DNA of 64,000 bases. It comes from Dasypus novemcinctus. Taxonomy: Eukaryota; Chordata; Mammalia; Cingulata; Dasypodidae. The notes under the pieces are model-generated. The model made no database searches. It worked only from the letters and a program-made list of their open reading frames with translations, and was not told where the DNA came from. The position numbers and the translations under genes are program-made. Positions 11,690 to 22,989 of this stretch are shown piece by piece. Where the stretch lies: NCBI RefSeq assembly GCF_030445035.2, contig NC_080683.1, forward strand, positions 114,499,225 to 114,563,224, read 5' to 3'. The stretch's first letter is position 1, and every line of letters starts with the position of its first letter.

Positions 11690-12505
11690 AAAGAGGATTA
11701 GATGGATAAGCAAAATGTGGTATATGCATACAATGAAATACTATCCTGCAGTAAGAAGAAATAAAATGGAACACATATGATAACATGGATCTATCTTAAA
11801 GACATAATACTAAGTGAAATAAGCCAGACACAAAAAGACAAATATTGCATGTTCTCATTAAAATGAACTAGATAGAAGAATAAACACAGAGTTAAAACCT
11901 AGAGTATAGGTTATTAAGAAATAAGTGAAGGGCTGCAAAGGAATACTGATGCTTAATGTATATAGAAGTTTTAATTAACTAGACTGTAAAAGTGTGGAAA
12001 TGGGTAGAGTTGATGATAACACATTGTGGCTGAAAAGGGTAGTCTAGGGATATAAATGTCAACTGAAAGAAAGCTAGAGAATAATCTTGGGACTAAATAA
12101 CACAGTAAACCCAGAGGTGGATGAGAATTGTGGTTAATTGTACAAATGTCTGTTTTTCTGTGAACTAGAATGGACGTACATCACTATTACAGGGTGGCAA
12201 GAATGTGGAGAAGGATTGGAAAAACACAATGTAACCAATGGACTATATTAACAGCAATACTGTAATATTCTTGTATCAATGCTAAAGATATACTGTGTTA
12301 GTAATAGGGGGATATGGAAAATATGCCAAACATACACTATGGACCATAGTTAGTGGTAATAGTCTGATGATATCATCTCATAATCTGTAAACTAAATGTG
12401 GCACAACAGTGTGGTGTGTTGGTGTTCTATGGGAATTCCACACATATGCATGATTGTTTTGTAAGTTCACAACTTCCATAATAAAAATATTATTTAAAAA
12501 AAAAA
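11690..12505 (+). mobile_element. L1 LINE 3' end (5'-truncated)
   Basis: Starts with GATGGATAAGCAAAATGTGG and CATACAATGAAATACTATCC, the conserved region near the L1 ORF2 end. It then has a 3' UTR with 'CACTATGGACCATAGTTAG' and finishes AATAAAAATATT plus poly-A. It marks the boundary of unit A. Confidence 0.75.
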
Positions 12506-13239
12506 AGGGAGGGGGGAATGAAGGTATGTATTTTGGCCTCTAGCAAGGAGAGTCATAAATAATTTCTAAACTCATCTAAGAAATATTCATTGTGTCAAAG
12601 TCAACAGAAGTAGAAAGCGTAAATGTTGCTAGTGTTACATTACTCAAGCACACATATTGCATTTCACAAATCAATCTAAACTTGTGTGCTCTGAACCATG
12701 TTCTTCATCTTAGAGTGCTATTCTGATTGTGATTGTATTTTACCTAAGTTTTAATTAGAACAGGCTAAAATTAAACATCAGTAAATGGACACAGAGAGCA
12801 TGCAGCAAACACAAACAACTCAGGGCACAGGGGGCAGGGATATGTAAATAAATATTTTTTAAAATTAACCATCATTGAACACTTCTCACTGCACAGGAAG
12901 AGTGTAGATGCAAACTGGGAGAAAAAAGTAATTCAACTTTTACCCACCCAGTGCCAGGTTTAATTATAAAAGACAGTGGTGAACTGTGTTAAGATGCATG
13001 ATGAGTCAAGGATTCCTTTAAAGAAAGGTTTGTGCATCAGAGTTAGCAGAGTTTCTGGTTTGTTTAGAATATGGGCAGTCATGTATGACAAATTAGAGGA
13101 TGAGAACCATTTTGCTGCTTTGCAAGTAAATGATCATTGTTATTCTGAATGCATCAGGATGGGACAGCCTGGCTCGTCCTGTTCCCTTCCAGGCAATGCC
13201 TGGCAGTGCAGAATGGGGATCCCTGATCTGGCACTGCTC
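12506..13239. other. Spacer between units A and B
   Basis: AT-rich single-copy sequence containing a short 3' tail of a DAS SINE at about 12784-12875 (CACAGAGAGCATGCAGCAAA… then AAATAAATATTTTTTAAA). I see no promoter-like stretch before unit B. Confidence 0.5.
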
Positions 13240-13358
13240 TACCCAGATGTTGATCCTGAACCGTGGAGCTGGTTCCCTCGGGGAGGAAGACTGTAGAAAG
13301 GCTCTGCCTCATCTCGAAGGAGAACTTCTTGTGGGCTTGCTCCACTTGGAGAATGCCA

Positions 13359-13421
13359 GGCTGCACCCTGATCCCTCCAGGCTGCACCCTGATCCCTCCA
13401 GGCTGCACCCTGATCCCTCCA
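13359..13421. repeat. 21-bp tandem repeat, three copies
   Basis: Three exact copies of a 21-bp unit (GGCTGCACCCTGATCCCTCC plus A), which would encode LHPDPSR in one plus frame. Unit A has only one diverged copy at the matching place (about 2249), so the expansion happened in unit B. Confidence 0.9.
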
Positions 13422-13448
13422 GGCTGACTGACAGCCCTGTCTTTGCAG

Positions 13449-13559
13449 GTCTCCAACCATGAGAGCAGAGCAGACCCTGCCTCGGAGATTAACGACACCT
13501 CCTCCCTAACTAGGGTTTCAGAGTGTCATGCTGCCAGTGGAGACCAGAGCAAGATAGAG
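13449..13559 (+). other. Unit B candidate exon, 37 codons
   Basis: The acceptor GTCTTTGCAG precedes 13449 and the donor ATAGAG/GTGAGA follows 13559. It is 111 nt, open in the frame VSNHESRADPASEIND…DQSKIE. The paralogous stretch in unit A (SSTHETCAEKMW…) keeps the acceptor but meets a stop and lacks the donor. Family unknown. Confidence 0.3.
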
Positions 13560-14762
13560 GTGAGATGGAAGCAGAGGGTTCTCAACACGGAGTCCCTATC
13601 AGGGAACTCCAGGTCCAAGACCCTACCTGGGAAACACCCAGGCTCCCTCCCAGGACTCCTTCTGTTGGGATCAGTCCTACTCCCAGCAGGATCTGAGCCA
13701 CAAACCCAACCATGATACCCACCACCCAGCCCCAGCCTTGACCAAGTAGTGTTTGATGGAATACCAGAAAAGAGACTTTGACCATGACTGAACTTCATTT
13801 TAAAACATGATGGTCTTTGTTGTTGCTATGCTTTTGTTTGTTTGCTCTACCTGCCCCACTGGTGCTCCCCGACCCCACCTGTCCCCAGGGCAGTCAGATA
13901 ATTTGTTCCTACACACCTTCTCTGTTCTTACTCATGGTCGCATTTCCTGGGTCGTTTTTACGTAAAAACAGTGTGGAGATGATATGGTAATCCATGTTTC
14001 TGGGCACCCTGCCATCTCAGAGCTCAGCACTGTGAGCCTCCAGGTCAGGTGACAGGGCTGCATCATCATTAGTCAGGAGAAGGAAGGCAGGGGTTCAGGC
14101 TTTCTCTACCTTGGACCATGATGGGAATCCTCCCTCTTGCCATTTCAACAGGGTTGAACAGAGCATTCCATGCCCTTGAATATCTGAATGGTTCCAGCTC
14201 ACCCAGAATAGACTCCTGGGAATGAGCAGGCCTGCTCTGAGGTGATGCATATATAAAGTTTGAATGGCTTGGCCAGAACACTTGAAAGAGTTAAAGACCA
14301 AAAAGCAGGCTGCTTCGCTGCCATCTGACAACATTGTGTGAGAACATTTGAAACTCGTCCGGTGTCTATGGGAAAGATATATTTGCATTTTCCCTTGTAA
14401 AAGGTGATCTACTGGGAATATTTTCAAGGCCATTTAAAATTTCTCTTCCCTGCATCATCTGTTCATTTCATTCAGCAAGGCAGGGTCTTTCACCCACAAT
14501 GAAGCTTCCAGGTATTTACCAATATGTGGAATCAGGGGTCACCCTATCATCAGAGTATCAAAACTCACTTCAGTTCAAAAGAGAGAAGAGAAGGTGTCCT
14601 GCTGTGCAACCAAATGTAGGCGCCCACGGAGTGGGGGTGGGGTGGGGAGTGGGGTCTCTCTGTCACTGTCAATAACCTGAAAAATCCAAGTCCTCCCTGC
14701 TGCCTAGTCCTTGAGATCTTGGGATTTCCTGGTCAGAGTTTCATATCCAACCCTCCTGGTAG

Positions 14763-15015
14763 AAACAGAGAAGAATCTGACTCTGTGTTCCTCCTCTGTC
14801 ACTAAACCCACATCCCAGAGTGAAAAGGAGACTCCCGGGGACAGGGAGAAGAACAGCCCACAGAAGAGATTCAAACAGGACAGACGGCAGAAGAGCCTGG
14901 GCCAGAGATTGGGGCATGGCCACCAGGAGAGGCCATGGCCAGTTCCCTGCCCTCCTCTGCAGGAATTCCAAACTTTCCACTGCAGCCAGCAGCCCCAGGA
15001 GCAGCTGGTCACCAG
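14763..15015 (+). other. Unit B candidate exon, 83 codons
   Basis: The acceptor CCCTCCTGGTAG precedes 14763 and the donor CACCAG/GTGAGA follows 15015. It is open throughout, starting ETEKNLTLCSSSVTK. The middle is strongly charged and polar (KETPGDREKNSPQKRFKQ) and it ends QEQLVTR. The next candidate exon at 15630-15693 continues in phase (CPRDFTITKVDRRC…) to a stop. Low-complexity basic composition without a recognised domain. Either a real exon of an unknown gene or a preserved remnant. Confidence 0.35.
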
Positions 15016-15629
15016 GTGAGAGCCCTGCCACCCACCAGGCCCTGCTCTGCGAGATTTCAAAATGTGTCTTGAGATACCACTTCAACTCCCTGTAGCTCAG
15101 GTGGCTCCACGGAAGTTTAGGGCTTGAGAAGGCACAGTTAACAGGGTTATTGTGTGGAAAAAACAGGACACACCATGAGAAGTGTGACACAGTGCTAGCC
15201 AGTGTGACAGGCTGCTTCTTGGACTGCAGGATTTCAGTCTTATTCTTGCTTTCTCCCTTTGGAGAAACATGACTAAGCCCACAAATCCCCTTGGCCATGA
15301 ACCCTCCTATTCCCTTAATGTCAAAATGTTGGAAACTTCATTCAATGTCCAGTATGAAGTCTAGTTAGAAGAGAGTTGCAGCGGAGAGGAGTGACCCATG
15401 CCCACTCTGACTTGTAGGAAAGGGCTGGTGGGTCTCAAACAATAAATATATACAGTGTGTCTCTGTGAGCAGGTATATTTCTATATTTAACCTAGGTGTA
15501 GGAATAAAGAAGAAAAATCTCTGGTATTGGATTTCCATTCCAGTCAGGAATCAGTAAGTTGACCCTAGATCTCATGAGCAGGAAGGGTCCAGAGTAGGTG
15601 ATCTGTGGCACCCTCAATGCTTCCTGTAG

Positions 15630-15693
15630 GTGCCCAAGAGACTTCACCATTACCAAAGTGGATAGAAGATGCCTGACACAAGTGAATATGTGA
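15630..15693 (+). other. Unit B candidate short exon
   Basis: The acceptor GCTTCCTGTAG precedes 15630. It joins in phase to the exon ending at 15015 and adds 20 codons to a stop at 15691-15693. It is homologous to 6529-6574 in unit A, which also ends in a stop, though with a different sequence. Confidence 0.25.
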
Positions 15694-16490
15694 ATAGACA
15701 TGAGGGTAAGAACAAAAAGTCTTACTCTTGATTAAAAGAAAAATGTGGATGTGGTAGTAGCTGAGGGAGGCAGGTCAGGTAGCTAGGCCCTATATGTAAT
15801 GTTTCCAACCATCAAAACATCACCCCATTGTAGGTTCAACTTACCCCATTCCTGACTGTAAACCAGGATACCTGTTCCCAGAAAAGGATATGGGGTGAGC
15901 AGCCTGTAACTCTATCCAGCTGGTTGCTCAGTCAAGGCTGCTCAGCTGCAGGCAAGGGTTGACTAGGCTCTACCATGCCTCCAGTAGGACAGTCAGGGGG
16001 ATGACAACCTCCCAGGCACACAGAGAACAAGGCAAGCACTGACACGTGAGCCTCAGGTGGAGGTGCAGTGAGGGCCTGGGAAGGACAGTAGGAGGTCCAC
16101 CAAGCACCAGATGTTCAGGGAGATCTTGCTCGTGAGTGGTCAGCACAGTGAGCAGAAGAGATACACAGTCCCTCTCTAAGCAGCTGGAGTCCCGATTCCT
16201 GAAGTGCATGCAGGGAGAGAGAGATGTGCCTGGGCTACCTGAGGTAGGAAAGTCTTGGGAAGATGAATGGGTTCGACACCCCCAGTCGTTTGATCTCTTC
16301 AAAAGTCCCCTCTTTGTTAATGTGCAACCAGGGAAAGGAAAATAAGGGAGGGGATGGGTTGCGGGGGGTGGACATGAGGATGGACGGGGGCAGTCACAGG
16401 AGCTGTCCACACATACAGGTTGGGATATGTTGGAGGGGACAATGTTCAAAAGCCAAACTTCTGATCCGCTGCCCACCATTATCTCTGCAG

Positions 16491-16682
16491 TGCCATGTCA
16501 TGCTCCCGGGGAGGCTGGCTTGATACCCTGCAGCAGGCATCTCCCATATCCCGGGCTCTACCGGCCTCAAGGCCCTGCTGTGCACAGTGGAAATGAACAT
16601 CATGGGGTCACATTTGCAGTACCAAGCCCACATTTGCCATGTTCAGCTTGTGACCATGTATTCAAGTGTGACTGAGCCACAG
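16491..16682 (+). other. Unit B candidate exon
   Basis: The acceptor TTATCTCTGCAG precedes 16491 and the donor GCCACAG/GTAAGG follows 16682. After two bases of a split codon it reads PCHAPGEAGLIPCSRH… to a stop near 16673-16675. It aligns in phase with 7365 and 17866. Cys and His are frequent but no standard zinc-finger spacing is seen. Confidence 0.25.
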
Positions 16683-17039
16683 GTAAGGAAGACTGAGGGT
16701 AGATGATGACTGTGAGTCTGAGTGAAGCCCAGAGTTCTCGGGCCCACCCCCAGGCAGGAACACCTAGGGCTGGGGCTAGTCCAGGAGCAAGAGGACCTGA
16801 AGATGAGTCATCTGGTGGACCTCTATCATGGAAGGCTTCCTGGGCGTTTGGCATGATTTTGTACGTTTGCATCCAAAAGTTGGGGATATTTTCTGCTTTT
16901 GTGAAGTCACCTGGGAAGGCTGTCATGTTGGGTGATAGAACTCCTTTCCAACTCCAGCATTAAGACCTGTGCCTGCTCCATTAGCAGCTCTAACTGCTGG
17001 CCCAGAATCCTCATTGGAGGGACAGCCATCTACAGAGCT

Positions 17040-18338
17040 GGAGTCCCCTTTGACAGACTTGAAAATGTGAGTAGATTCTTGGACAGGAAGGAGTATTTCC
17101 CTTTTTTCAGTGGAATGGTAACTGTGAGGTGTGGGGAGTGTCTGGGATAGGCAGGTCAGACCACTGTGGACCCCACATCTGCAGTACTATGATCCCAACA
17201 TCACCCCATTGTCGTTAAACTTCCCATGATCCCGACTCTAACCTAGGAAACATGGTCCCACCTGGAGTTGGAGATGTGGTGAGCAGCATGCTCCACAAGT
17301 TGAGGAGAGGCTCAGTCAAGGATGCCCAGCAGCAGGCAAGCATTGGCCGGGCTCCATCATGCGTCCATGAGCAGCGTGTCATATGGATGAGGCCCTCACA
17401 GGTACACAGAATAGATGGAATCCTTTTGCTTGAGCTTCAGATTGTGGATTACTTCTAGCCCTCAGAAAATATGGGCAGCAGGTCTCATGACCACCTGTAT
17501 TTTAGGGAGTGCCTACTGTTAATAAAAGCAGAGCAGACACAGACCCTCGCTGCCCATCTGAAACCCAATTCCTTTGAATAACAGTTCTGGAGAGAGACAG
17601 ATATATGTCAAAGGGATCTGAAGTAGTAGAATGTGTTTAGAAGAGTTCAGACGACCCCCATACGTTTAGCCTCTTGGACCAGTCCCCTGCTCAGTTACAA
17701 GTCAGCCACAGCCAGCAGTACATGGAGCATTGTGGCTTGGGCTATAGACACAGAGATGGGCAGGGGCATGTATAGGACCATCCCACACGCACACACAACG
17801 TTAAAAGTAGAGGAGATGGCGGAAGAAGGGCCAGGCCTCTGATCTGCCCATCCTCCTCCCACCAGGGTCACATGTTACGTCCTGGCAACCTGGCTGGACC
17901 ACCGTCTCAGCAGAGCCATTTTTCATCCCCTGGGCTCTGCCAGCCACAGGATCTTGCTGGCGTCTGTGTCTGTGAACAGTAAATCATGTACTCCGTACTG
18001 CACTGCCGGGCACATCGTAGCTGTGGTGAGCCAGAGACCCTGAACTCAACAGGGCTTGTACCAGAGGGTGAGGCAAGCTGGTTTCATTTCGTGTGAGGGT
18101 GATTGAAGGAGGACTTGGGGTGGGGGGGGGGGAGGGCAGGCAGGAGGCCTCTGTGCTTCTCTGGGCCTAGGAGCTAGAATAACCTCAGAAGGGTCCTCTA
18201 TGGTCCTCTGTAAAGAAAAGCTTCCTCTTTGTGGTTGGAGTTTTGGGTCCTTTGCCTCTGAATGGCTTGGGGATATTTTTGCCATTAAAAAGGCACCTGG
18301 CAAGGAGGCTGTGATGCTAAATTCTGCTTCTTTTCCAG
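17040..18338 (+). repeat. Internal sub-repeat B2
   Basis: Second sub-repeat of unit B, the counterpart of A2. Landmarks are TCTGGGATAGGCAGGTCAG, GGTGAGCAGCATGCTCC, AAGGGCCAGGCCTCTGATC, and AAAGGCACCTGGCAAGG before TTTTCCAG. Confidence 0.7.
17866..17975 (+). other. Unit B second copy of the 7365-type exon
   Basis: The acceptor TCCTCCCACCAG precedes 17866. It has 35 codons (SHVTSWQPGWTTVSAEP…) to a stop at 17973-17975, in the same phase as its paralogues at 7365 and 16491. Confidence 0.22.
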
Positions 18339-18670
18339 CTCCAGTGTCAGGTCCAGTACCAGCGGCCTCAGCCACTCTGCCTCCCGCACCTTCATCTTCT
18401 GGGCTGGATGAAGCAGAGACTGAAGGGCCAGACGTGAGGCTGGGCCCCATGCCAGCCCCAGATCCAATGACACCATACATAGAAAGGTCAGCTGACAAGC
18501 TCGCTCTTCCACAGGCACCACATGATGCTGAAGCTCCCCTTCTCCAGCCTGGGAATGACAAGGGAAAGGAGACTTCCTTCCCCTCTCCTGAGGGTGCCTC
18601 TTTGTTTCTGTTACTAATTTTTTTTTTTGTTTTTTATTTTCTGTATGGATCTGTATATTTCTATTATTAA
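18339..18670 (+). CDS. Unit B terminal exon: proline-rich, C-terminal membrane anchor
   Basis: The acceptor CTTCTTTTCCAG precedes 18339 and the stop is at 18668-18670. After a split codon there are about 109 codons without interruption: a Pro/Ala/Ser-rich stretch (PVSGPVPAASATLPPAPSSS), an acidic segment (GLDEAETEGPDVRLGP), and a run of about 20 hydrophobic and aromatic residues from LFLLLIF to VYFYY at the very C-terminus. This is the layout of a tail-anchored or single-pass membrane protein. ATTAAA at 18680-18685 could be the poly(A) signal. Unit A keeps the same tail (VVFYFLYGYIYF). I know no family with this tail. The open frame and conserved anchor support a real coding ancestor. Whether it is expressed is unknown. 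Confidence 0.4.
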
Positions 18671-19777
18671 GATATATATATTAAATTTGGTTATTTTTAT
18701 TCCTTTGTAGTGTGCTTATCTGTGTTGGGTACATTTAGTGCTGTGTAACCAAGCATTGCTGTCTTTGAGAGTGTTTCTTTACACTGAACAGGAATCCCTC
18801 CCTGCTCGGCAGCCACCCTCCTTTCTTCCCTCCTTTGGACCCTGGGTACCCCTGAACTGCTGCTCTCTGTCTCTTTCTGTACTGGTTCCTAGCCTGAGCA
18901 GGTTGACAGTCTTAGTTCCCGGCCCAGAGTCCGGCTCAATCAGGGAGCCTTTACCCTCTTTTGAAATACAGTGTCAGGGTGACTCAGTCAGGTTAGTGAC
19001 TTGTGCAGAGTGCTCCAGCTGGAAGTCAGGGAACACAGTGGAACACAGACCAGGGATCACAGCAGCACAGATGTCTGGAGTCTGAGTCACCCATTTTGGG
19101 GCTGGGACCCTCCCTTCTTCTGCCGGTGGCTCAACCCCACACACCTTTTCAAGTTCTGGCAGAGTCAGTCCAGGAGGAGGAGATCTTTGCTTGGTTTACA
19201 GGATATGGCCAGAATTGAGTGCACGTAAAAGGGCAGCCCTGTAGCCTCCTGAAATTGTCCATATGTTCTCCCCAACCTCACGGGGCACTTGGTCATCCAG
19301 GAAGATGGAGAAACAAGTATGGAGAGGTCTTGGTAGTCCAAGAATGGCAGAGGAGAATTCCCTACATGGCAAGACACACACCGGGCATGGTCATCACAGA
19401 GAAGGATCCTGATAGGAGACTTTAGGAAGAGCATGGAAGGATCTGGAGAATTGCTCAGGACTTACAAAGAAACTGGGGTTCTGAGCAAGGTGAAGCCATG
19501 GCCTTATTTATGGTTTATACAATTTTAATTGAGTTTTAACTCACCTCCATGCAACATTTTGAGGCATCTTCCTCTTATTCGGTTCCATAAAAATAATATT
19601 TTTATCAGCAAGTGAATTTGTGTTCTTCATTTAATTTTGACAAGGTACAGGACCTGTGCACTTTCATTTTGGCCTTGACTGACAGGAAGCTCAGAGCTAC
19701 GCTTTCTCCATTTTTTTCTATGAAGTTTCTTCCTACATATCTAGGTATATTTTATCTTCTTATCTTTTATAATTCCT

Positions 19778-20130
19778 GGGAAACGGACTTGGCCCAGTGG
19801 TTAGGGCGTCCGTCTACCACATGGGAGGTCCGTGGTTCAAACCCCGGGCCTCCTTGACCCGTGTGGAGCTGGCCCATGCGCAGTGCTGATGCGTGCAAGG
19901 AGTGCCATGCCACGCAGGGGTGTCCCCCATGTAGAGGAGCCCCACGCGCAAGGAGTGCGCCCGTAAGGAGAGCCTCCCAGCACGAAAGAAAGTGCAGCCT
20001 GCCCAGGAATGGCGCCGCCCACACTTCCCGTGCCGCTGATGACAACAGAAACGGACAAAGAAACAAGACGCAGCAAACAGACACAGAGACCAGACAACCG
20101 GGGGAGGGGGAATTTAAATAAATAAATAAA
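19778..20130 (+). mobile_element. DAS SINE private to unit B
   Basis: GGGAAACGGACTTGGCCCAG head with B-box GGTTCAAACCC, ending in an AAATAAATAAATAAA tail. AATTCC-type flanks are present. The matching site in unit A (about 9230, TTTTAAGAATTCCCAAC) is empty. Confidence 0.92.
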
Positions 20131-21079
20131 GAATTCCCAACTGATTTTTTATAATTGAGTTTATAGAATGTTTTCTGTTTCACAGGCTTAAGCTCTATTG
20201 TAATGGATCGAGATGGAGCCCTTAAGAGTCATTAAACTGTCCATGCAGCAACTTACCAGTGGGATGGAATGGGGGCTGTGGAAGTGTGGCCAGGGTTTCT
20301 TGGGTCGGTGAATCCTAAAAGGATTGTGTAAACACCTTGAGACTGAGATATTAGAATGGGACCTCTCAGCTCTCATCAGATCTGTGGGAACACCCTGCAC
20401 CCAATTCCACTCTTGCTGTCGAGCCTTACGCCTAGGCCATTGTGGGTGGAAATATGGAAGAGGAGCATTCCAGGGGAAAGTAAAAGAAATGCAGCTGGAA
20501 TCTGGGATGGAGGGGAATGCACTGGTACCCATCTCAGGGTCAGCCCAGATACCCAAGATGAACACTTGGATTGAGATGAAAAAGATCACAACTTTCTGTA
20601 AAAATTGGTTTATATCTTAGTCTTTACTTGCTCAGGCATCATATTATCACTCTTGAGACAGAAAGGAGCCTGAGGGGTGAGATGGGCCCTCCAGAGGGGA
20701 GCATCTGAATGTTTGGGAACAGTGATGAAGACTGTCCAGATCTGGGTGAGGCTCCAAAGCCCCACACATGGCTGAGGGTGGGCTTCCCTACAGAAAGTGG
20801 AGCAAAGGATGGGAAGGAATGTGAGTAGACACCATGGGTATCTGAAAGCACAGGAGGTGGTGGTCCATAGAATTTGTGCTGAGCAAATAGGCAAAATAAG
20901 CAAAACTGTGCCCATTGTCTTTTTCCTAATACATCACTGTCTAGCACTAGGTAATAATCCATCAGTACCTGTGAGGTTCATTCCTCAGAGCCATGTCCCA
21001 CAGTGAGGGGAAAGGAATGAGTTTATTTGCTGAGTTTCACTTAGAGAAAGAGAGTAGCTTTAAATAAAAAAGAGTTTTT

Positions 21080-21900
21080 TGTGTTTTTTTTTTTCATTTT
21101 TAAATTATTTTTTATTTAAAGATACAAAAATCACACAAAATGTTACATTAGAAAATATAAGAGGTTCCCATATACCCCACTTCCCAAATCCCCCACTCCT
21201 CCCACATTGATAACTTCTTTCATTAGTGTGGCACATTCATTGCATTTCATGAGTACATTTTGGAGCATTGCTACACAGGGTAGGTTATAGTTTACATTGT
21301 AGTTTACACTCTCTCCCAGTTCATTCAGTGGGTTATGGCAGAATATACAATGTCTGGCATCTGTCCCTGCAATGGCTAAGAGATTTCAAAGTGAGTCAGG
21401 GTGTCATTCCAGAAGTTACGCTAATGCATGACACAGGCAGTTTTCACTAACTGCCACAGCAAACAAAGACTCAATCAAAAGTGCTCCCAAGGTCTCTAGG
21501 GACATCTGGACACTATAGGCAAAGCATACAGACCCATTAAATCAATACCCTCTTGGGGGGCCCTATTTGGGAATAAATGATAATTTCTTCACCCAATATA
21601 GCATAGTTATCCTCATTTATAATTTCCATAGTCATGACTTTTATTTCTTCTGTTTGAACCTAAAATTATCCTTATACCAGTAAATATATATTTCAGAGAC
21701 TTAATACTTCACATTGTTCATTTGCCAGTTGAACCCAGAATCTCAACAGAGTTGTATTCAACTCTTACTCTCCAATTCTTCAGGCTTGCCCTGGACTACC
21801 ACCAAAATGATGGTGAAGGACAAGTCACACCCCATAAAAAGAAGAATCTACAACTACAAGCAAAACATTTCCTTTCAGCTGCCCCATAATATCTAAGGGC
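21080..21900 (-). mobile_element. L1-type 3' end, reverse orientation
   Basis: Starts with a T-rich tract and 'ACAAAATGTTACATTAGAAAATATAAG'-like sequence, followed by CATTTTGGAGCATTGC and GTAGTTTACACTCTC. These are the reverse of the tail repeats at 33400 and 62600. The part beyond 21430 resembles 9430-9640 in part. Confidence 0.5.
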
Positions 21901-22985
21901 CCTGTCTACCTGAAGCAGTCAGCACTGACGTCATCCCCGGGAACAGGGTAGGAGGTCCATGGGAGATCTCCAGGATCGCAGGGAGGCCTCAGGGCAGGAA
22001 AAGCATGAGAAAGTACTTGCTGCCTGATGCAAGCCCAGGAGTGGAAGGCCTGCTGCAGCTTTTCCGACCTTGGACTCTCATCAGGAAGTGGAGACAGCTG
22101 AGCAGCACCAGGTGGGAGGGATAGTGGTCCCTATGGAATATATAATCATGGACTTTATTATGCAATGCAGCCATTTCATAGGGCCTTGAATCTCCGCAGG
22201 CTGAAGAGTCACTGAGGCTCAAACAGAGAAAGTGCTCGATCCCTAGATTGAGCAGCGACTTAGCACCTGGACATGTACAAGGAACAAAAAAATCTGCCTT
22301 TGTTTGCTTACTGGTGGCTCTTATTATAGAGGTCTTCAACAAGGCAGAGCTTTCAATGAATTTGTAGCAACAATAGTAATTTCGAGAGATATTCTTTATC
22401 AAAAATTTTCAGAAATGTGTTAATAAATTAACTTCTCTCTGTATTCTGTATACATAGCATTTGACCACCTCTTCCTGCCTCTCTTATCCCTCACAGGTCT
22501 GCCAAATGGGCAGAAATTTAAAGGCTTGAGTCCCATCTGCCCATTACCCACAAATGGTGGCTTGTGGCCCAGGGTTAGAGCCTCCCTGTGGGATGGGCTC
22601 TGAGCATCAGTGCAGGATGTGACCCAGGGCCTCCTGGGCAGTTTCCACAGCACTGGCAAGACCAGCCCTCCCCAGAGAATGGCCACTTGGGTCTGGTGAC
22701 CTTCCCCGAGTTTGGGGATCCTTGATGGAGACTGGCAGTATCCCTGAGTTCATGAAGCAGGAGCCCAAGGAGGCCTTGTGGCCAGAATTGACAGTGCAGA
22801 GTGCCAGAGGGAGGGAGCTGCAGGCAGAGTGGAGAGCTGCCCAGGGAGAGAGAAAGCGAGACTCAGATGGGATCTCTCTTCATAAGACTTTCATGCTAAT
22901 GTGCTGGAGTTGCAGTTAGTGTGGGGGTTTAAGATATATTTAGGGGATTTGAATCTCTGGACTGACAATGTGATAGCCAGGCCCT
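21901..22985. other. Single-copy stretch
   Basis: No recognised repeat or gene. A minus-strand open frame (21989-22402) and others have no family resemblance or splice support. Confidence 0.4.
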
Positions 22986-22989
22986 GAGC

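Larger units (their letters stand above)
2120..11690 (+). repeat. Tandem segmental duplication, unit A
   Basis: This block is collinear with 13240-21060. Matching landmarks include GATCCTGAGCCATG (about 2131) with GATCCTGAACCGTG (about 13251); the 'CAGGTCAGGTGACAGGGCTGCATCAT' region at about 2748 with the same at about 14041; the exon ends CTGGTCACAG/GTGAG (3687) and CTGGTCACCAG/GTGAG (15016); the terminal-exon region (7.8 kb, 18.3 kb); and the 'CTGGCCTGAGCAGGTGGACAGTC' area at about 8360 with about 18892. Homology continues to about 11.69 kb, where an L1 3' end begins. Relative to B, unit A carries an extra 1.3 kb insertion (9395-10735). It contains a gene-like set of exons of unknown family and many diverged positions. 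Confidence 0.85.
15240..16970 (+). repeat. Internal sub-repeat B1
   Basis: First sub-repeat of unit B, the counterpart of A1. Landmarks are GGGAGGCAGGTCAGG, GGTGAGCAGCCTGTAAC, GCAGCTGGAGTCCCGATTCC, and AAGTCACCTGGGAAGGC before TCCTTTCCAACTCCAG. Confidence 0.7.
13240..21060 (+). repeat. Tandem segmental duplication, unit B
   Basis: Second copy of the 2120-11690 block, in the same orientation, about 11.1 kb downstream. Collinearity runs from the first candidate exon to the 3' tail, where the 'CCAGGGAGGTTTATTCCC' region at about 11610 matches the 'CTGTGAGGTTCATTCC' region at about 20970. Unit B lacks the part of unit A around 5.7-6.5 kb and carries a private SINE at 19778-20130. It is preceded by single-copy DNA with no CpG-rich stretch. 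Divergence is considerable, so the duplication is not recent. Confidence 0.85.

Noticed and set aside
13240-21060. Units A and B as LTR retroelements
   Set aside because: No terminal repeats, no gag or pol similarity, and shared exon/intron-like structure. A duplicated host locus fits better.
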